DNA of 64,000 nucleotides. Origin: Paragordius varius. Taxonomy: Eukaryota; Nematomorpha. A model generated the notes under the pieces. It was given only the letters and a program-made list of their open reading frames with translations, did no database searches and was not told where the DNA came from. The translations under genes and the position numbers were made by a program. The stretch lies in the NCBI GenBank assembly GCA_964247055.1, contig OZ176053.1, forward strand, positions 8,184,001-8,248,000, in the 5' to 3' direction. Below, in pieces: positions 27,001 to 39,504 of the stretch (its first letter is position 1; every line of letters starts with the position of its first letter).

Positions 27001-29661
27001 TGACAAAACTTTTATGACCCCCACCATTGAAACTCTGATACCTACATCCATATTCATTGAACCTCAAACTACTGTTGGTACTGATGGTAAAAATGCTGTT
27101 GTAACATTAATTCAAACAGTTGAACATTTAAACACAAATCAAAATGGACTAAATAACGATGCGCTTAATATACCATTTTACGGCCCAGTAACAAGTTCCA
27201 TAGATGGACAGCTAATTACCGATGAAAAGGTTAGTTGCATATATTAATCAAAATTAAAAAGTTTTTACTAGTAAACATACTCATCCCTATACATTTATAT
27301 ATTATTATAATTAGATGGGACATGTGGATGCTGCCAAATCAAACACAGCCGAAAGGTAAAATATATATTTCTAATGCATTTTTTGCAATTTTAACGATAA
27401 TATTTGGAGCTTTCAAATTATTTAATTTACATGTAATATATATTTTTGGACCATATTGTATAGCCGTACTATTATACAGGTCCATAGACATGGTAACAGT
27501 AAAAAAAAATATTTATTTTTTTTCACTAGATTATTCCCACATGCTAATCAAAAAAATGGTTTGAAAAATCAACGTCCAAAAAGTGAACCACGGCTCCATG
27601 AAACACAACAACAAGGCGAATTATTTGGCACGAACAACACTGTAATAATTAACAAGGTCAAAACGGATGTTTCTAAATCCCAAACAGTTGGCACTTGTTT
27701 CCCTTTGTCCGGTGATAAACCATTTGTCGTGTGTGAAAACACTAACAATATAAATGAAACATCCAATATAAATAAGGAGCAACCTAAAAGCAATTTATCA
27801 AAAACGCACAATGAACAACCTATCATGATTAAAGATGATCCTTACGAATTCCCTTCAACAGATGAAATTGTCAAAACTCAATCACCACCAATCTCTGTCG
27901 TCGCAAAAAGATTGAAATCCGCCTCCAGTACTGCTGTACCACATGAAAGCACTCTGGATGAAATTAAACAAGGAACCCTGGGGATAAAAAATAGCATGGG
28001 AGCTGCAGCAGTCACCAATAATAGTCTAATTACGACAGTAACCTCGAGCACACCTTCAATAGGGACCAATAAAGGTAATTATATATGCCTTTTGGCATAT
28101 ATTCGTATTTTAGTCTTTCGTTTTAAATGGTGTTTTTATAATTGATATATCCTTTTCATGCCTTACTTGTATCCTTTTATTAATTGAACAGGATTTAATT
28201 GATTTTTCATTTTTTAGTATTAACCAAGGATACAGTGGCTGAACATTTTTCAAAATCCCTTTTGATCGCAACCAATTCCACCAATAGTACAATAAGAAAT
28301 GGTATATGTTTTGAAAAAACTTACGTTTTACGTTATTCTTCTCAAATTCTAGTTTAATTTATATGTATTTATAGCCATATCTGTAAAACCATCTTGTTCA
28401 CCGCCTACATCTTTGACTGCGCAAATTACTAAAGAATCTTTGGCTGCAAATAGCGTGCAATCAGCAACTATTCAAGCATTTTTAGCCGCCTTACCAAAGG
28501 ATTCAAATGAAATTGTTGCTCTCAATACATGCTCTAAGTAAGTTTTTTTGATTTATATATTGTTTAATAAAATAAGTAAAACTTAATATAATACGGTAGG
28601 GCAGGCCATTTTATAAAATTACACTAAAGGGCTAATTTTGTCAAAAATTAACGTTTATTTACATTCATGATTATAACATGAAAGAATGGTTAAAGCTTCA
28701 GGCTTCGTTTAATTTTGTTATGCCGATAAATACCGAAGCCCAATTCTATCTACTGTTGCTCTTGGGTATACGAAGAATGTAAAAGCTTTCATAGTTCTGA
28801 ATACGATTTTTTCACCATTGAATCAAAAAGAATTTAAAAAACCTAAACTGTATATTTTTTACATCATAATTATATTATAGTCCCTATCTACAAAAAAGCA
28901 ATAGTCTTCCTTCACATCAAATATCAGCATCCATGTCAGATCGCACCAATCAACATGGTGTTGTTATGAATCAAACTGCCTTCACCAAGCCTAATAACAA
29001 CAATACCAATATTAATAATGATAATCCACACCATACAGCAACAGCAAACCCCAGTTCCAACGGTTTTAGTCATTTTTTCACCAATTTTATCACTCAGTCA
29101 AACACTTTCACCACACTGGCTAATCAGTCAAGCAATCCACTTATTATATCATCATCTAGTGTTATCAACAACAATGGTGGTGGCGGAACTACACCAACAA
29201 AAATTGATATTCTCAATGCCGTTATAGCGCATCAAATATCGCAGACGGTACCAAATGCCGAAAGCATAGAACTTTGGAACCCCATAAAACATGGAATAAT
29301 CCAACCCATCCTTCCGCCCCCACTTTACAACACAAAGGCGACAAAAGTCACACATGAAAATTATAAATCACCATCACAACAAACTAATACAACTACGATA
29401 GACGCTGCAAACAATTATTATACACACTTTCTCCCGCCCCTTAAAAATATCACTCCTTGTACATCTACAATAGATTATGTGGCAAAAAAAGATTTTGATG
29501 TTGTTGCGTCCACAATAATACCCTTATCAACATGTGATAATAATCCTACTAATCATAAGCCAACGACTGAGCAAACCTCATTACCAAACGATGTAATGAC
29601 CAACGTTATTATCACCTCTACAAAGAATATGATAAATGAACAGGAAAAGGCAAAAGCTTGA
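21081..29661 (+). CDS. NCoR/SMRT-type nuclear receptor corepressor (SMRTER homolog)
   Basis: A scaffold that bridges transcription factors to HDAC3-type deacetylases. Modelled exons: 21081-23310, 23513-23709, 25330-26580, 26651-27229, 27315-27355, 27530-28074, 28218-28301, 28375-28537 and 28881-29661. All phases fit, giving about 1,956 residues. Exon 1 is Asn/Gln-rich with poly-Q near 21,900. Exon 3 holds the coiled coil matching the GPS2/TBL1-binding helix (ITDIQKLDSHIDALESRITF), then RRNRDAKAREFFESQYPEL and the first half of SANT1/DAD (VWNAEEREIFKRSYATAPKE). Exon 4 completes it with ECVRFYYLTKKRENYK, keeping the Tyr/Lys residues that contact inositol phosphate in SMRT. No second SANT is seen. 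The C-terminal exon has LNAVI, fitting the CoRNR core [L/I]xx[I/V]I. The start is the first in-frame ATG; an upstream 5' exon is possible. Confidence 0.88.
23995..24420 (+). repeat. MITE-like repeat family B, copy 2 (in NCoR intron 2)
   Basis: Begins near TTTTGGGGTAGTCTTATATTCCA and ends near GGGGATATAAAACCCCCTT, so its ends form an imperfect inverted repeat. Internal blocks (AAATTGGGACAGTTTTAAAAC, AAATTCGGCTTAATA) match the copies at 7.2, 31.3 and 46.8 kb. It accounts for part of the 1.6-kb intron. Confidence 0.6.
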
Positions 29662-31255
29662 TATATTCTTTTGTTTTCATCTTAATTTATTCTCGTTGTG
29701 TTTTTTTGAGCGGCATAGTATTATATTTCACATAAAAGTTAAAACAAAAAAACTTAGGGCAGGGAGTTGATGAATCTAATCTGTTACCAAGTATTTTTCA
29801 TTTACAATATAATAAATTAATAATTTTGATGACTATATAAAACAAAATTTCAATCTCTTTCTTTTTTTCATCATTTACTTTTTCCCCAAATCGTATAATG
29901 TATTAAAAAATTACCCATATATGGATATACAAACAACAAAACTAACACAAAAATATATAATGTATTATTTCTTTATCAATCTATAATAATAATTACATAT
30001 AATATTAATTATCATCTACCCTAATTCATACGATGCTTATATGTTATATATTGATATGACAATAAATAACAAAATCTAATTTGGTCTAGAAGATATTTGG
30101 AATTGGTAGATCATTTTTTTTATATGTTTTCTAAAATTTACCATATGTTTTTAATTGTAACTAACATTTCTGTTTTTTGTAAAACCTATCTAAGAATTAA
30201 TTTTGGATAAGGTTTATTACTTAATTTTATCTATTTGGAAACGATATAATTGAGTACAGTTGTTACATTATTTAAAAGGGTAAAATATAAGTTAAAAGGC
30301 TTGCAATTATTTCATGTTTTAAAAAAACTTTCTAATGGTCCATATTTCAGATAGTTTAAAAAATCCATAGGAAGCCTAAAATAAGTATTAATAACCAAAT
30401 AATTATGATTGATTTTTAAAGCTTCTTGATAGGCAAGTATAATAAAGTTTCGAAAAATTTAGTCAATGTATGATATATCTAAAGAACAGGATCCATAAGA
30501 GCTAACACCGTAAACCAAAGTGAATGGTGGACACATCTGTACATGAGATCCTCTAAGATTTTGACGAAATTACTTGTTTATCATAGATTTTTTCACATAT
30601 GTACCATTTACAACTCAAATATAAACTTGAGCACTTCAAAATCACCTTCAAACATTTCATATTCACCCTTAATTCTTAATTCACCCTAAAAATATATTTG
30701 TTTTTAAAAATTAAAAAATATTTATATTTTATGTTACAAAAGGAAACTTTGTTTAAAATTGCCATAATGAGGAAGATATTGATATATTCTTTTCTGTAAA
30801 AAATAAGTTGATACAAAAATTATTTTAAGGATGAAATTGTAATAAAAGATGAATTTGAGGGTATATATGTTTAAAATAAAAAATAACGTTACTACTAGAG
30901 TCAGAATTTTAGAAATGGTTTCAGTACTAACGTTGTTCAAATAAATATTTTACATTTTGGTTTCTTTTTTTAGAATATACAAATAGTTAAATTGTCCGCA
31001 ACGATTGCTTAATAAAGTTATTAATTTGATTTTACAATTAAACACATATTTAATTCGGTAAAAATGTAAATTATAAATTATCCAATCGTAAAACTATTTT
31101 GCAAAAGTTTAATGGATGAGAAAAAGGGAAAAATTGTAATTTTGCGATAACGGCAAATTGATTGGAACTGAAACGATTAGTTTTTTTTGAAATAAAATTA
31201 TTGTTAAAATAATAATTTTTATAATGTTAATCTATTTTAATATTTAACACTACAT
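29662..31255. other. Gene-free AT-rich stretch downstream of NCoR
   Basis: It presumably holds the NCoR 3' UTR in its first part. No further exon or named repeat is supported; the ORFs here are AT-driven. Confidence 0.5.
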
Positions 31256-31672
31256 GACCTTTAAGTTTTATATCTCAGAGCAATTTGAATATCTTACCAA
31301 GTAATTTAAGGTATTAAGCCGAATTTAAAAATATGTTTTCTATAACCTTTTAAGCGCATAATAAAATTTTTTAAAAAAAATGTTAAATTCGCCGCCGTTT
31401 TTTTGACAAATTTTGATCGCTAATGCAACAGGGAAAATGAATATTATAAAAATATATAATTTAATAAAGCTTTGAGGCTTTTACCAGCAAATATTTGATA
31501 TATTGTGAGTTTAATATCATTTAATCGTATTTTGTAACTGTCCCAAATTTAGACTCTAGAAGTCACAAAACTTTAAATATAAGTCTTTTTATCCAATTCA
31601 TGAGAACAAGGTTTGATTATTTAATTTATACAAAATGAGCTCTGGGATATAAAATTATCCGAGTAAACTAGG
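31256..31672 (-). repeat. MITE-like repeat family B, copy 3 (inverted)
   Basis: The reverse orientation of the family: starts near CCTTTAAGTTTTATATCTCAGAG, contains TATTAAGCCGAATTTAAAAA and TCCCAAATTTAGACTCTAGA, and ends near CTCTGGGATATAAAATTATCC. Confidence 0.6.
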
Positions 31673-32372
31673 AATGAAAAGGTTATTCAAGTTGAGGAAA
31701 GTGAAGTGCGATTTTTTTGTAATTTATGGTTTATTTTGGTGGCCTTTTTAGAATTCTTTATAAAAAGAATGTTTTATGCTGAAAAAAGTGGGGTTTAAAC
31801 TTTACAATAGAAAAACAAATGTAAAATAACAAAAAAACATCTGATCATTATTTATATAAAACTTTTTATATGGAGTAAAAAGTAAACTTAAATAATACCA
31901 TTTATCTAAACCTATGTGACAATTAAAAATCTTCCGTTTCAATTACTTGAAAAATTATTATTCAATAAAAACATTATCTATCATATAATAATTTGAATTT
32001 GTCAACAACATTACAATTAAAGTATATTAATATCGTGTATTCGTTTGTTTAGTGCTACATGTCAGTGGCTAAACGGAAGACTGGGGCAAATGCTGTGAGC
32101 TCTTCGAATCAAATTTGGTTTTCAAAACAATACGCTTTATATCAATAGGGAAAAAATTTGTTATAGATTAATTTATTTGTCATTATATTTGAAGAGGTAA
32201 GATAGTATAAACGTGACAGAATTAAATTCGCATAAAAGACATTTTATACCGGAATCAGATTCGTATATTTTATAATGTTGTCAACAACATTCATAACGGC
32301 TTTCAGAAAATTAACACTCAAAAAAATTTAGAAAGTGTTACTCAACATCAGCTAGTACGTGGTATAATACAT
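31673..32372. other. AT-rich spacer before METTL5
   Basis: No gene seen. It contains the presumed 3' UTR of METTL5 (minus strand) and unassigned sequence. Confidence 0.5.
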
Positions 32373-33089
32373 TTATTTATTGAGCAAATCAATTCGAATA
32401 AAATCAACATTTACATCCACGCTTTCATATTTGTGAAATTGATAAATGGGAGGTATATTAAAATTTATTTGGCATAAAACTTCAAATGAGAAACCTTGAT
32501 TTTTAACAAACTTTTCTATGTACTAGGAATAAAAAATATTTTTATACGGTTCTTGTGCTTGATTTGTGTAATGAATATACTGCACGCTTTGCATTTTGGC
32601 ATGCTGATTTCAAAAATGCCACATCAATACCTATCATTAACAAACAAAAAACCTTTATTATTTTTAGTGCCAAAAGGTGGATTCATTATTATCGTGTCAA
32701 ACTTCTGACTACTATGGAAAGATAATATATCACAAATTAAAAGATCGATTGAAGAAAGAGAAAATTGTGATATATTAGTTTTTGCAAGGTCTAAAACATC
32801 GCCATCAATATCTATTCCAATGCAACTAAAAATGTAAAATTCTGTACCTACAATTAGAAACTAAAGCGCATGCTATGGAAAGTATTCCGGAACCACAACC
32901 AAAATCGCCAACTATACAGTTTTCTAAATCATCTCTAAATTGATTATAAATAAGGAATGCTAAATTTGCTAAATTTTATCTAAAAATACCAGAAATTTCA
33001 GGCGTTGTATTGTATTGCTCCAATATTAATTTGGGTTTTTCAATCAATTCCACATTTTCCAGCAAAGCATGGAGTTTTTTTAATTTCAT
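32373..33089 (-). CDS. METTL5: METTL5 homolog, 18S rRNA N6-adenosine methyltransferase
   Basis: METTL5 (with TRMT112) methylates one adenosine of 18S rRNA using S-adenosylmethionine. Five exons: 33089-32990, 32968-32848, 32825-32653, 32630-32548 and 32522-32373, giving 208 residues (human 209). Seen: MKLKKLHALLENVELIEKPK at the start; EKPKLILEQYNTTPEIS; SAM loop VGDFGCGSGILSIACAL; the acidic CIGIDIDGDVLDLAKTNI; catalytic NPPFGTKNNKG (N-P-P-F motif for N6-adenine transfer); AFLKSACQNAKRAVYSLHKS; and the C-terminal YQFHKYESVDVNVDFIRI. The four introns are 21, 22, 22 and 25 nt; each removal restores exact alignment length and frame. Its start codon is 39 bp from the BCAT start on the other strand. 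Confidence 0.95.
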
Positions 33090-33128
33090 AACCACAGCCT
33101 TGTAAATTCATAGCTACATACAATCATC
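33090..33128. promoter_or_regulatory. 39-bp divergent start region, METTL5 / BCAT
   Basis: The ATG codons of METTL5 (33089, minus) and BCAT (33129, plus) are 39 bp apart. Each transcription start must lie here or within the opposite gene, so the pair shares a promoter, has overlapping 5' leaders, or receives a trans-spliced leader. Confidence 0.6.
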
Positions 33129-36100
33129 ATGAGCTTAACTACAACGCGAGTAAAATATTTGATTATTTAGAATATTGTTAAAGTTGGATCTGCCGTTTAT
33201 CAAACCATTCCGGATAGTTCATTTAGGGTAAATTTTAGTATATTTTAGCATGATGAACTAGTTGTTCAATTGGATAAAACGCCTCCACAGAATAATACGC
33301 ATCAAAAATTGGTGTTTGGAAAAAATTTTAGTCCGCACATCCTAGATATACATTGGAGTGTAAAGTACGGATGGAGTAAACCGCTAATTTTACCGTTTCA
33401 AAATTTGAAAATAAACCCAGCAGTGAAGGCATTACATTATGCCATACAATTGTTTGATGGAATGAAAGCCTTCAGAGGAGCAGATGATAAAATTAGGTTA
33501 TTTCGCCCAGAACTCAATATAAAACGAATGCTGAAAGGGACCGAAAGGCTAGCCTTACCTGTTTAATTGATTTTAACCACTTAATAATTAGGCTTTTGAT
33601 GGTCAAGAATTCCTTAAATGCATTAAAGCTTTGGTTAATGTTGATAGAGATTGGGTCCCTCATCCCGGTGACAGTGCAATAAAGTCGCTCTATATCAGAC
33701 CTACCTTTTTGGGAACCGAAGTAATTTTTTATTTTATTTTGCATTATTCAAATATTACATCATTACACAATTTATAATGGACCACACCTCCTTTTTATTT
33801 GTTTGTTTGTTTACATTATTTTTTTTCTATGGTGCGCAAATTATGTACTGCATAAAATGAAATAACGTTTTAACATTGTAATCGAAATAAAAACATTTGC
33901 CAAAATATACATTAGTAATTTTTGTAATATGTATTACACAGCTAGTTTCACATGATTCAATAATATATTTTGTGTTTTGCAATAATCGGTAATTTACATT
34001 TTTTTAAACATGCATTACAAATATAAAATGGTTTTTCCTGATCAAAAAATTTGAATTTTTGCCAATTATTAAGCAATATATCTCCAATTTTGATATTAAA
34101 AATAAAACATATTACAATTATTTAAAGCAATAGAGGAACTGGATCTATTTAAATCTTTTAATAAAAAAATAATTTAAATTGGAACAGGTTTTGATTTCTT
34201 GTAAAAAATAATTTACTACAAAAAATAACCGTATTAATGTTATTAAAAGTAAAAGTTTTGTTTGCGATAAATAAACCATACAATTACGATTTTTTTTGAA
34301 AGAAATTCTAAAGCAATCATTTTTTTCGCAAAACAATTTCTAAAGCCTACCCTAGGTGTTGCACCATCCTCAACGGCACACCTGTATGTTTTAACTTCAC
34401 CGGTGGATTCATATTATTCGCATGATGATGAAGCCATATCCCTGTACACTGACCCCAGATATGTGCGCGCCTGGCCCGGAGGTGTTGGAGATATCAAATT
34501 GGGCTCGTAAGATGCTTTTTATGTTAACTTATTTCCAAATTTTCTAAGATTAATTTGAAGGTTCATGAATGATGGTAATTGCAATTTCTCAAAAATATAA
34601 TATTTTAGTAATAACAGTTGTAAAATCCATAATATATTGATAATCGAAAATTAAATAGAAAATTAATTGAAATACTATTACTAAAGAGAAATTATAAACG
34701 ATATGGGAAACCCTTTCGAATAGTAATCGCAGACTTGTTTCGTGCTTGTTAGCACTCATCTGTACGACACAACTATTTGACTTGGGGTTTTCACATATCG
34801 ATTTCATATATAAATCCATCTCTGCAATTTTGGTATAAATGCAGTCGGTTATACGAATTTAAATTAAATTTAATTGACATACATGAAAATTAAACTGAAA
34901 ATTTGAAAGTAAACTGAAAAGTATCATTATATTACGGATTTTACAACTGTTATTACAAAACATAATCTATCCGTCATTTACCATTACTATATTATTTTAA
35001 GTTTCGAAAATTTAATATCAGTTTACAATAATCATCTTTTTTAGTTTGGAATAGTTTAAACACCCGAATAAAATTTTTATATATGTTCTCAGAAGGTCAA
35101 AAAATTCCCGAAAGGGTATTTTGATGCTGCTTAACGCCTACGCTTTCAAATTTTTATTTTTTAGAGATTTTGATATAAAATAGTTAATATCATAATGATC
35201 GGATAAAATGCATCGAATTTATCATTCATAAATTAATGATTTTTATCACAACCAATTCATCAGTAAAAGTATTTTAAATGTGCTTTTTATGGGAAACATT
35301 TATTTATTGTTGTTAACAAGTTTTAAAACGGTATTAAACTACTGCAATTGCCTGTATTTGTATCAAAACTTATTCCCATTTTTTTTATTTGCATTCATAT
35401 ATTTTAGAAACTATGCGCCCACAGTCTACCTTCAGAAACAAGCTAATGAATTGGGTTATCAACAAGTATTGTGGTTATATGGTCCAGAATATCAAATTAC
35501 AGAAGTTGGAACCATGAATATTTTTATGTTTTGGGTTAATCCGAGTGGAAGTATAAAAATTCATTAGAATAATGTGATTAATTTTAATGATTCCCATTTT
35601 GGTTAATTAAAATTTTCTTAAGTTATTTAAATAATCATTCTTTATGTTGAACATGATTTAAATTTCCCGGTATATTGAATTGACTTTTTTTTAATTTAAG
35701 TAAAAAGGTAAGATAATTGTTATTACATTATTTAATTTTATTATAGAATTGGAATTAATAACAGCCCCTTTGGATGGTTTGATCCTTCCCGGTATTACTA
35801 GACAAAGCATTCTTGAATTAGCAAGGAGTTGGGTTTTTTAATTTTTAATCAATATTTTCCTACATTATTTTATGTGTAAATAAGAATATATATTTTATAA
35901 CCTATTTTTTTCAGAATGAATTTGAAGTTTCAGAACGCACTTATACCATGAATGATTTAATACTTGGATTAAAGGAAAATAGGGTATAAATTTATACTAA
36001 TTTTTTATGCTTTCTTCATAATTTTGTCTACATCAGGGGTGTTCAACACTGATGGCTTGTCCAGCCGCATTTTTAACTCAGAAAATACGGTGGGCCGCAT

Positions 36101-37418
36101 TCGAAATACATATATGGGCATTCACAAATATTTTATTAGATTTTAAATAGAATACTATGAAATGCAAATTCAATATAACAATTTTTACTATATCGTTGCC
36201 AATTGAATAAACCTATTTAGAAAAATTGTTTATGTAATATTAATTTTACTAAGATTTTGTGAGCATAATTTTACAAATTAGGAATTTATAAATTTTTCGC
36301 GGGTCGCACATCGGAGGGCAGTGTGTGTTGGATATGATGCCAACCACATATTTTTAAATACAGTGGACCCCCAATAATGAACCCTCTTATAATAAGCTAT
36401 ATAAAATAAACTGCCCTTATTATGCGGCTATGTTGATCAGTATGCACTTTATGCTTTTTTTTAAATCATACTTTTTAAATTATTGGTTTGAGTTGAGTAT
36501 ACTTCCCCACAAACTTGCTATTTATAGATTTTACCTCATATTGAGCCAAAAATTATTATTATTATTGGAAAAAAACTAAATATTGATTGCAAATTTTAAA
36601 AAGAATATATTTTCTAAAAGGGTTATGCGGATATTGAGCCAATATTTTATTGCATGATTCGAGTCATTTGCGGTCCATTCTACCTAATAAAATTTTTATC
36701 TGCATTCATATTTTGATTAATTTTAGCGATTGATATTAATATATATATATATATATATAATAAATATTTTTTGCATTTAAATTAAAAAAAAGTTAGTGGT
36801 ACAATTTTTTCTTGATGGTTAGGTCAAAGAATTTTTTGGGACAGGAACCGCTGTAGTCGTTACACCAGTTAACAAAATACTCTTTAAGAATCACGTTTAT
36901 GAAATTCCTACGATGAATCAACCCAAACCCTTGTACAAACGTATTATGAAAACTTTGACTGATATTCAAGTGATATATTTTTGATTTTTGTTGTTTAGTT
37001 TAATATATTTTGGGTAAAATCGTGGTAGTTAAGAGCATTAAAAATAATTATGTCAATAGTTAAGTTTATTATTTAAAAATGTAATAATTTTTAGTTAAAA
37101 GTTAATTTAATTTTTTTTAGAATCATATTTTATAATCGTAAAACTTTACTACATTGTTATGACATAGTAGTTTAAGTTTCCCAATTTTTTTCGGATTAGT
37201 GATTGCCATTTTTCAACTTTTTTTGCATTAGACAAGCATTTTTTAAGAAATTTATAGATATTAATATCTTGATAACTCTTTTAAAAACATATTCTCTCTT
37301 ATTTTTACGTAAATATTAAAATAATTTGGAAAAATAATTGTTTAATTACAAGTTTTATACCTCCTACAATTTTTAGTCGGGCAGGACAAATCATCATGAT
37401 TGGACAATGGAAATTTAA
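33129..37418 (+). CDS. BCAT: Branched-chain amino acid aminotransferase (BCAT1/2 type)
   Basis: A PLP enzyme that transaminates Leu/Ile/Val with 2-oxoglutarate. Ten exons: 33129-33149, 33171-33227, 33249-33560, 33592-33720, 34346-34506, 35408-35550, 35747-35832, 35915-35983, 36823-36969 and 37377-37418; 388 residues (human BCAT1 386). Seen: [66 protein letters not shown]; the PLP lysine in [55 protein letters not shown]; and the C-terminal HHDWTMEI. The first three introns are 21, 21 and 31 nt; later ones are 82 to about 900 nt. The N-terminal exons are tiny (7 and 19 codons). Targeting to mitochondrion or cytosol is unclear: [20 protein letters not shown] could be a short presequence. Confidence 0.95.
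36034..36340. mobile_element. hAT-like non-autonomous element, copy 3 (in BCAT intron 8)
   Basis: Begins CAGGGGTGTTCAACACTGA, with GGTGGGCCGCATTCG inside and a distal TTCGCGGGTCGCACATC block ending near GTGTTGGATATGATG. It matches the copies at 8053 and 20419 in order. Its right end has eroded. Confidence 0.6.
36361..36680. mobile_element. Pogo/Tigger-like MITE (in BCAT intron 8)
   Basis: Left end CAGTGGACCCCCAATAATGA and right end CATTTGCGGTCCATTC form an imperfect terminal inverted repeat. TA flanks both sides (36359-36360 and 36681-36682). The CAGT-GGACCCCC end with tandem 'AATAATGAACCC' style sequence is typical of Tigger/pogo termini. No ORF. Confidence 0.6.
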
Positions 37419-38113
37419 CAGCCTTTGACAATGCATCAAACTAATTTAAGTCATTCACATCTAATCAGTATTATATATGAAGAAACCGACATTTAATTGA
37501 TTATAATACAGTTTTATTTTAAATTTTTTTATCATCCATTAAAAACAGTAAACTTGGAAAAGATAAGCGTAAATATGTAAAGATTAAAAAGCTGCAATAA
37601 AAAAATAAAACACTGACAATTTTTTGTAAAGTCCTCCTTGTTTTTAAATTCAATTTTTTTTAATATGGGATAAAGAAATTTTTAACTTCACAACCTCCTG
37701 TTCTACAAAAATGATTGTATTGTTGTTAAAAATAATAAGGAATAAAAAATATGGTTGATTTTATAAAGCTAATAGCCTTTTGCCGCTTTATATTAAGAAA
37801 CTTAGGCTTTTACTTTACATATTTCACGCGTTACCTTTTCCAATTTTATTGATTTCATTATTGGTATCATTTTATGTATAATAATTAACTTATATCACAT
37901 GATTTATATTATTATCACATATTAAATTATGTATAACATTAATAAATGCACATTTTCATATAATTTTATATTTTTATATTGATATAAAAATTTTATGACG
38001 TAAATAGTGGTGTTAAAACCGATGCATTCAAAACATAATACATCGTTGGCGCTATTTAATTTAAATTTTTTTATCCTGATACCATATTTTATTATCTATT
38101 GTTTGGTGCTAAC
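37419..38113. other. AT-rich spacer downstream of BCAT
   Basis: It holds the presumed BCAT 3' UTR. AATAAA-like hexamers are frequent, but base composition alone explains them. No gene seen. Confidence 0.45.
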
Positions 38114-38648
38114 TAGGGTTGTGCATTTGACTGCTTTTTCAAAAAAAGTCCGGTCAGACCATGGTCATGACCACTTTTTACTCAAAGCATGCGATATTGG
38201 ATTGTCAAAATAATGTTCGAATTACACTTGCGTTTCACGAATAATGTCACGTTTTTTTAAGTTTATATTATACATTTTTTTAATATTAATTATTTACAAA
38301 TATTTTCAATCAAATATCAATATGTTTTCTAATGAATTTTGCCACATATTTGTGGTCTTCTGAATCTTTAAATGCATATTCAAAATAACTGGATATGCTT
38401 AAATCCTAATGTTATAAGGATGGTTGTTAAACAATATTTAATATATTGTTAAATAAGCATATTTAAATATTTAATTTTTATTTTTTAAAAAATATATTAA
38501 AAGGCAGAAAATTCTTACTATCTCTCTTACAAAATGGCAATTTTTCAAAAAACAGCTGTTTTTTGAAATGACCATGGTCAAAAAATAAACACTGGTCAAG
38601 TCATGACCCGGTCAATTGACCTGGTCTCACTTGGTCAGCACAACCCTA
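38114..38648. mobile_element. hAT-like MITE with GGTCA-rich arms
   Basis: Left TAGGGTTGTGCATTTGACTG and right CTTGGTCAGCACAACCCTA are inverted repeats. The inner arms carry matching GACCATGGTCATGACCA-type palindromic blocks (38158-38172 and 38569-38600). TAGGG..GTGCA ends are found in hAT elements. Its family differs from the GGGCCGC-bearing hAT-like copies. No transposase. Confidence 0.6.
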
Positions 38649-38654
38649 ATCACT

Positions 38655-38935
38655 ACATTCAAATTGTTCAATGTCATCTTAGTCCCATCTTTTATCATGT
38701 CTAACTACCTTATCGGTGGTCGTCCACGTTTCCTTTGTCTTTCTATCGTTCCAAACATTGTGTCTTTCTCTAAAGAATTCGATCGCATGACATGACCAAA
38801 ATATGTTAACGTTCTTTTTAGAATTATCTTAAAATGTTTGTTTGAGGATTTATTTGTGTACTTAGATTTATTCTTATAATTAATTTGTATTTTTAATAAA
38901 CTTAGGGACAAAAATCGTTTATTTACTGAACACAA
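38655..38935 (-). mobile_element. LINE fragment, C-terminal ORF2 tail
   Basis: The minus-strand reading LTYFGHVMRSNSLEKDTMFG followed by TIERQRKRGRPPIR is the well-known FGHVxRxxxLEKxxxxGxxxGxRxRGRP block at the C-terminus of many LINE reverse transcriptases. The next residue is a stop, and the upstream part reads as AT-rich noise, so only this tail of an old, 5'-truncated copy survives. It abuts the hAT-like MITE. Confidence 0.7.
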
Positions 38936-39504
38936 TGGATGTCTTTTACCTGGCTTTTCTAACTATATAATCTGCGTCCGAAATCGGGGGCGGGGGGTAA
39001 CCTGATGAAATATCTATTCTGACCGGAAAATGTTACAGGATTATCACAGTGCTTTTGGTTTCTCTTAAGAGAGAATTAGGAAAGTATTAACACATTTGTG
39101 GTAACTGTTAATTTGCGCACATTTTTTAAATAAAATTTTTTTGGTGAAAAAGTGCTTTATTCCGAAAAATCTTACTAATATATATCCGAAAATATATATT
39201 AACAACAAAACAATATTTTTAAAAATTAAATTTTTTAATGTTGGCTTCGAAATCCCCAAATTTTTTCACTCTTCGAAAATGGGCCAATTCTGTTAAAATA
39301 TGCCAAAATTGCGCGATAAAAATTTTTAATATATGCTAAAATATCAATTAAAAATATTTTTAAAATAATCCATACTTTTTCAAAAATATAATTTTTATTA
39401 AAATTTTGTTGAAGCGTACTTCATACTATTTTGAAGCCTGATGGAAACGTATTTAAAATGCTTTGAGGCATCACATTTTTTAAAGGCCAAAATACACAAC
39501 GCTA

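Noticed and set aside
32040-32110. A possible tRNA (CTTCGAATC resembling a T-loop)
   Set aside because: No matching acceptor stem, D-arm or anticodon arm could be folded around it.
33249-33270. BCAT beginning inside its third exon
   Set aside because: There is no ATG at this point; the frame continues through an acceptor at 33248 into two upstream exons that match the BCAT N-terminus ([13 protein letters not shown]).
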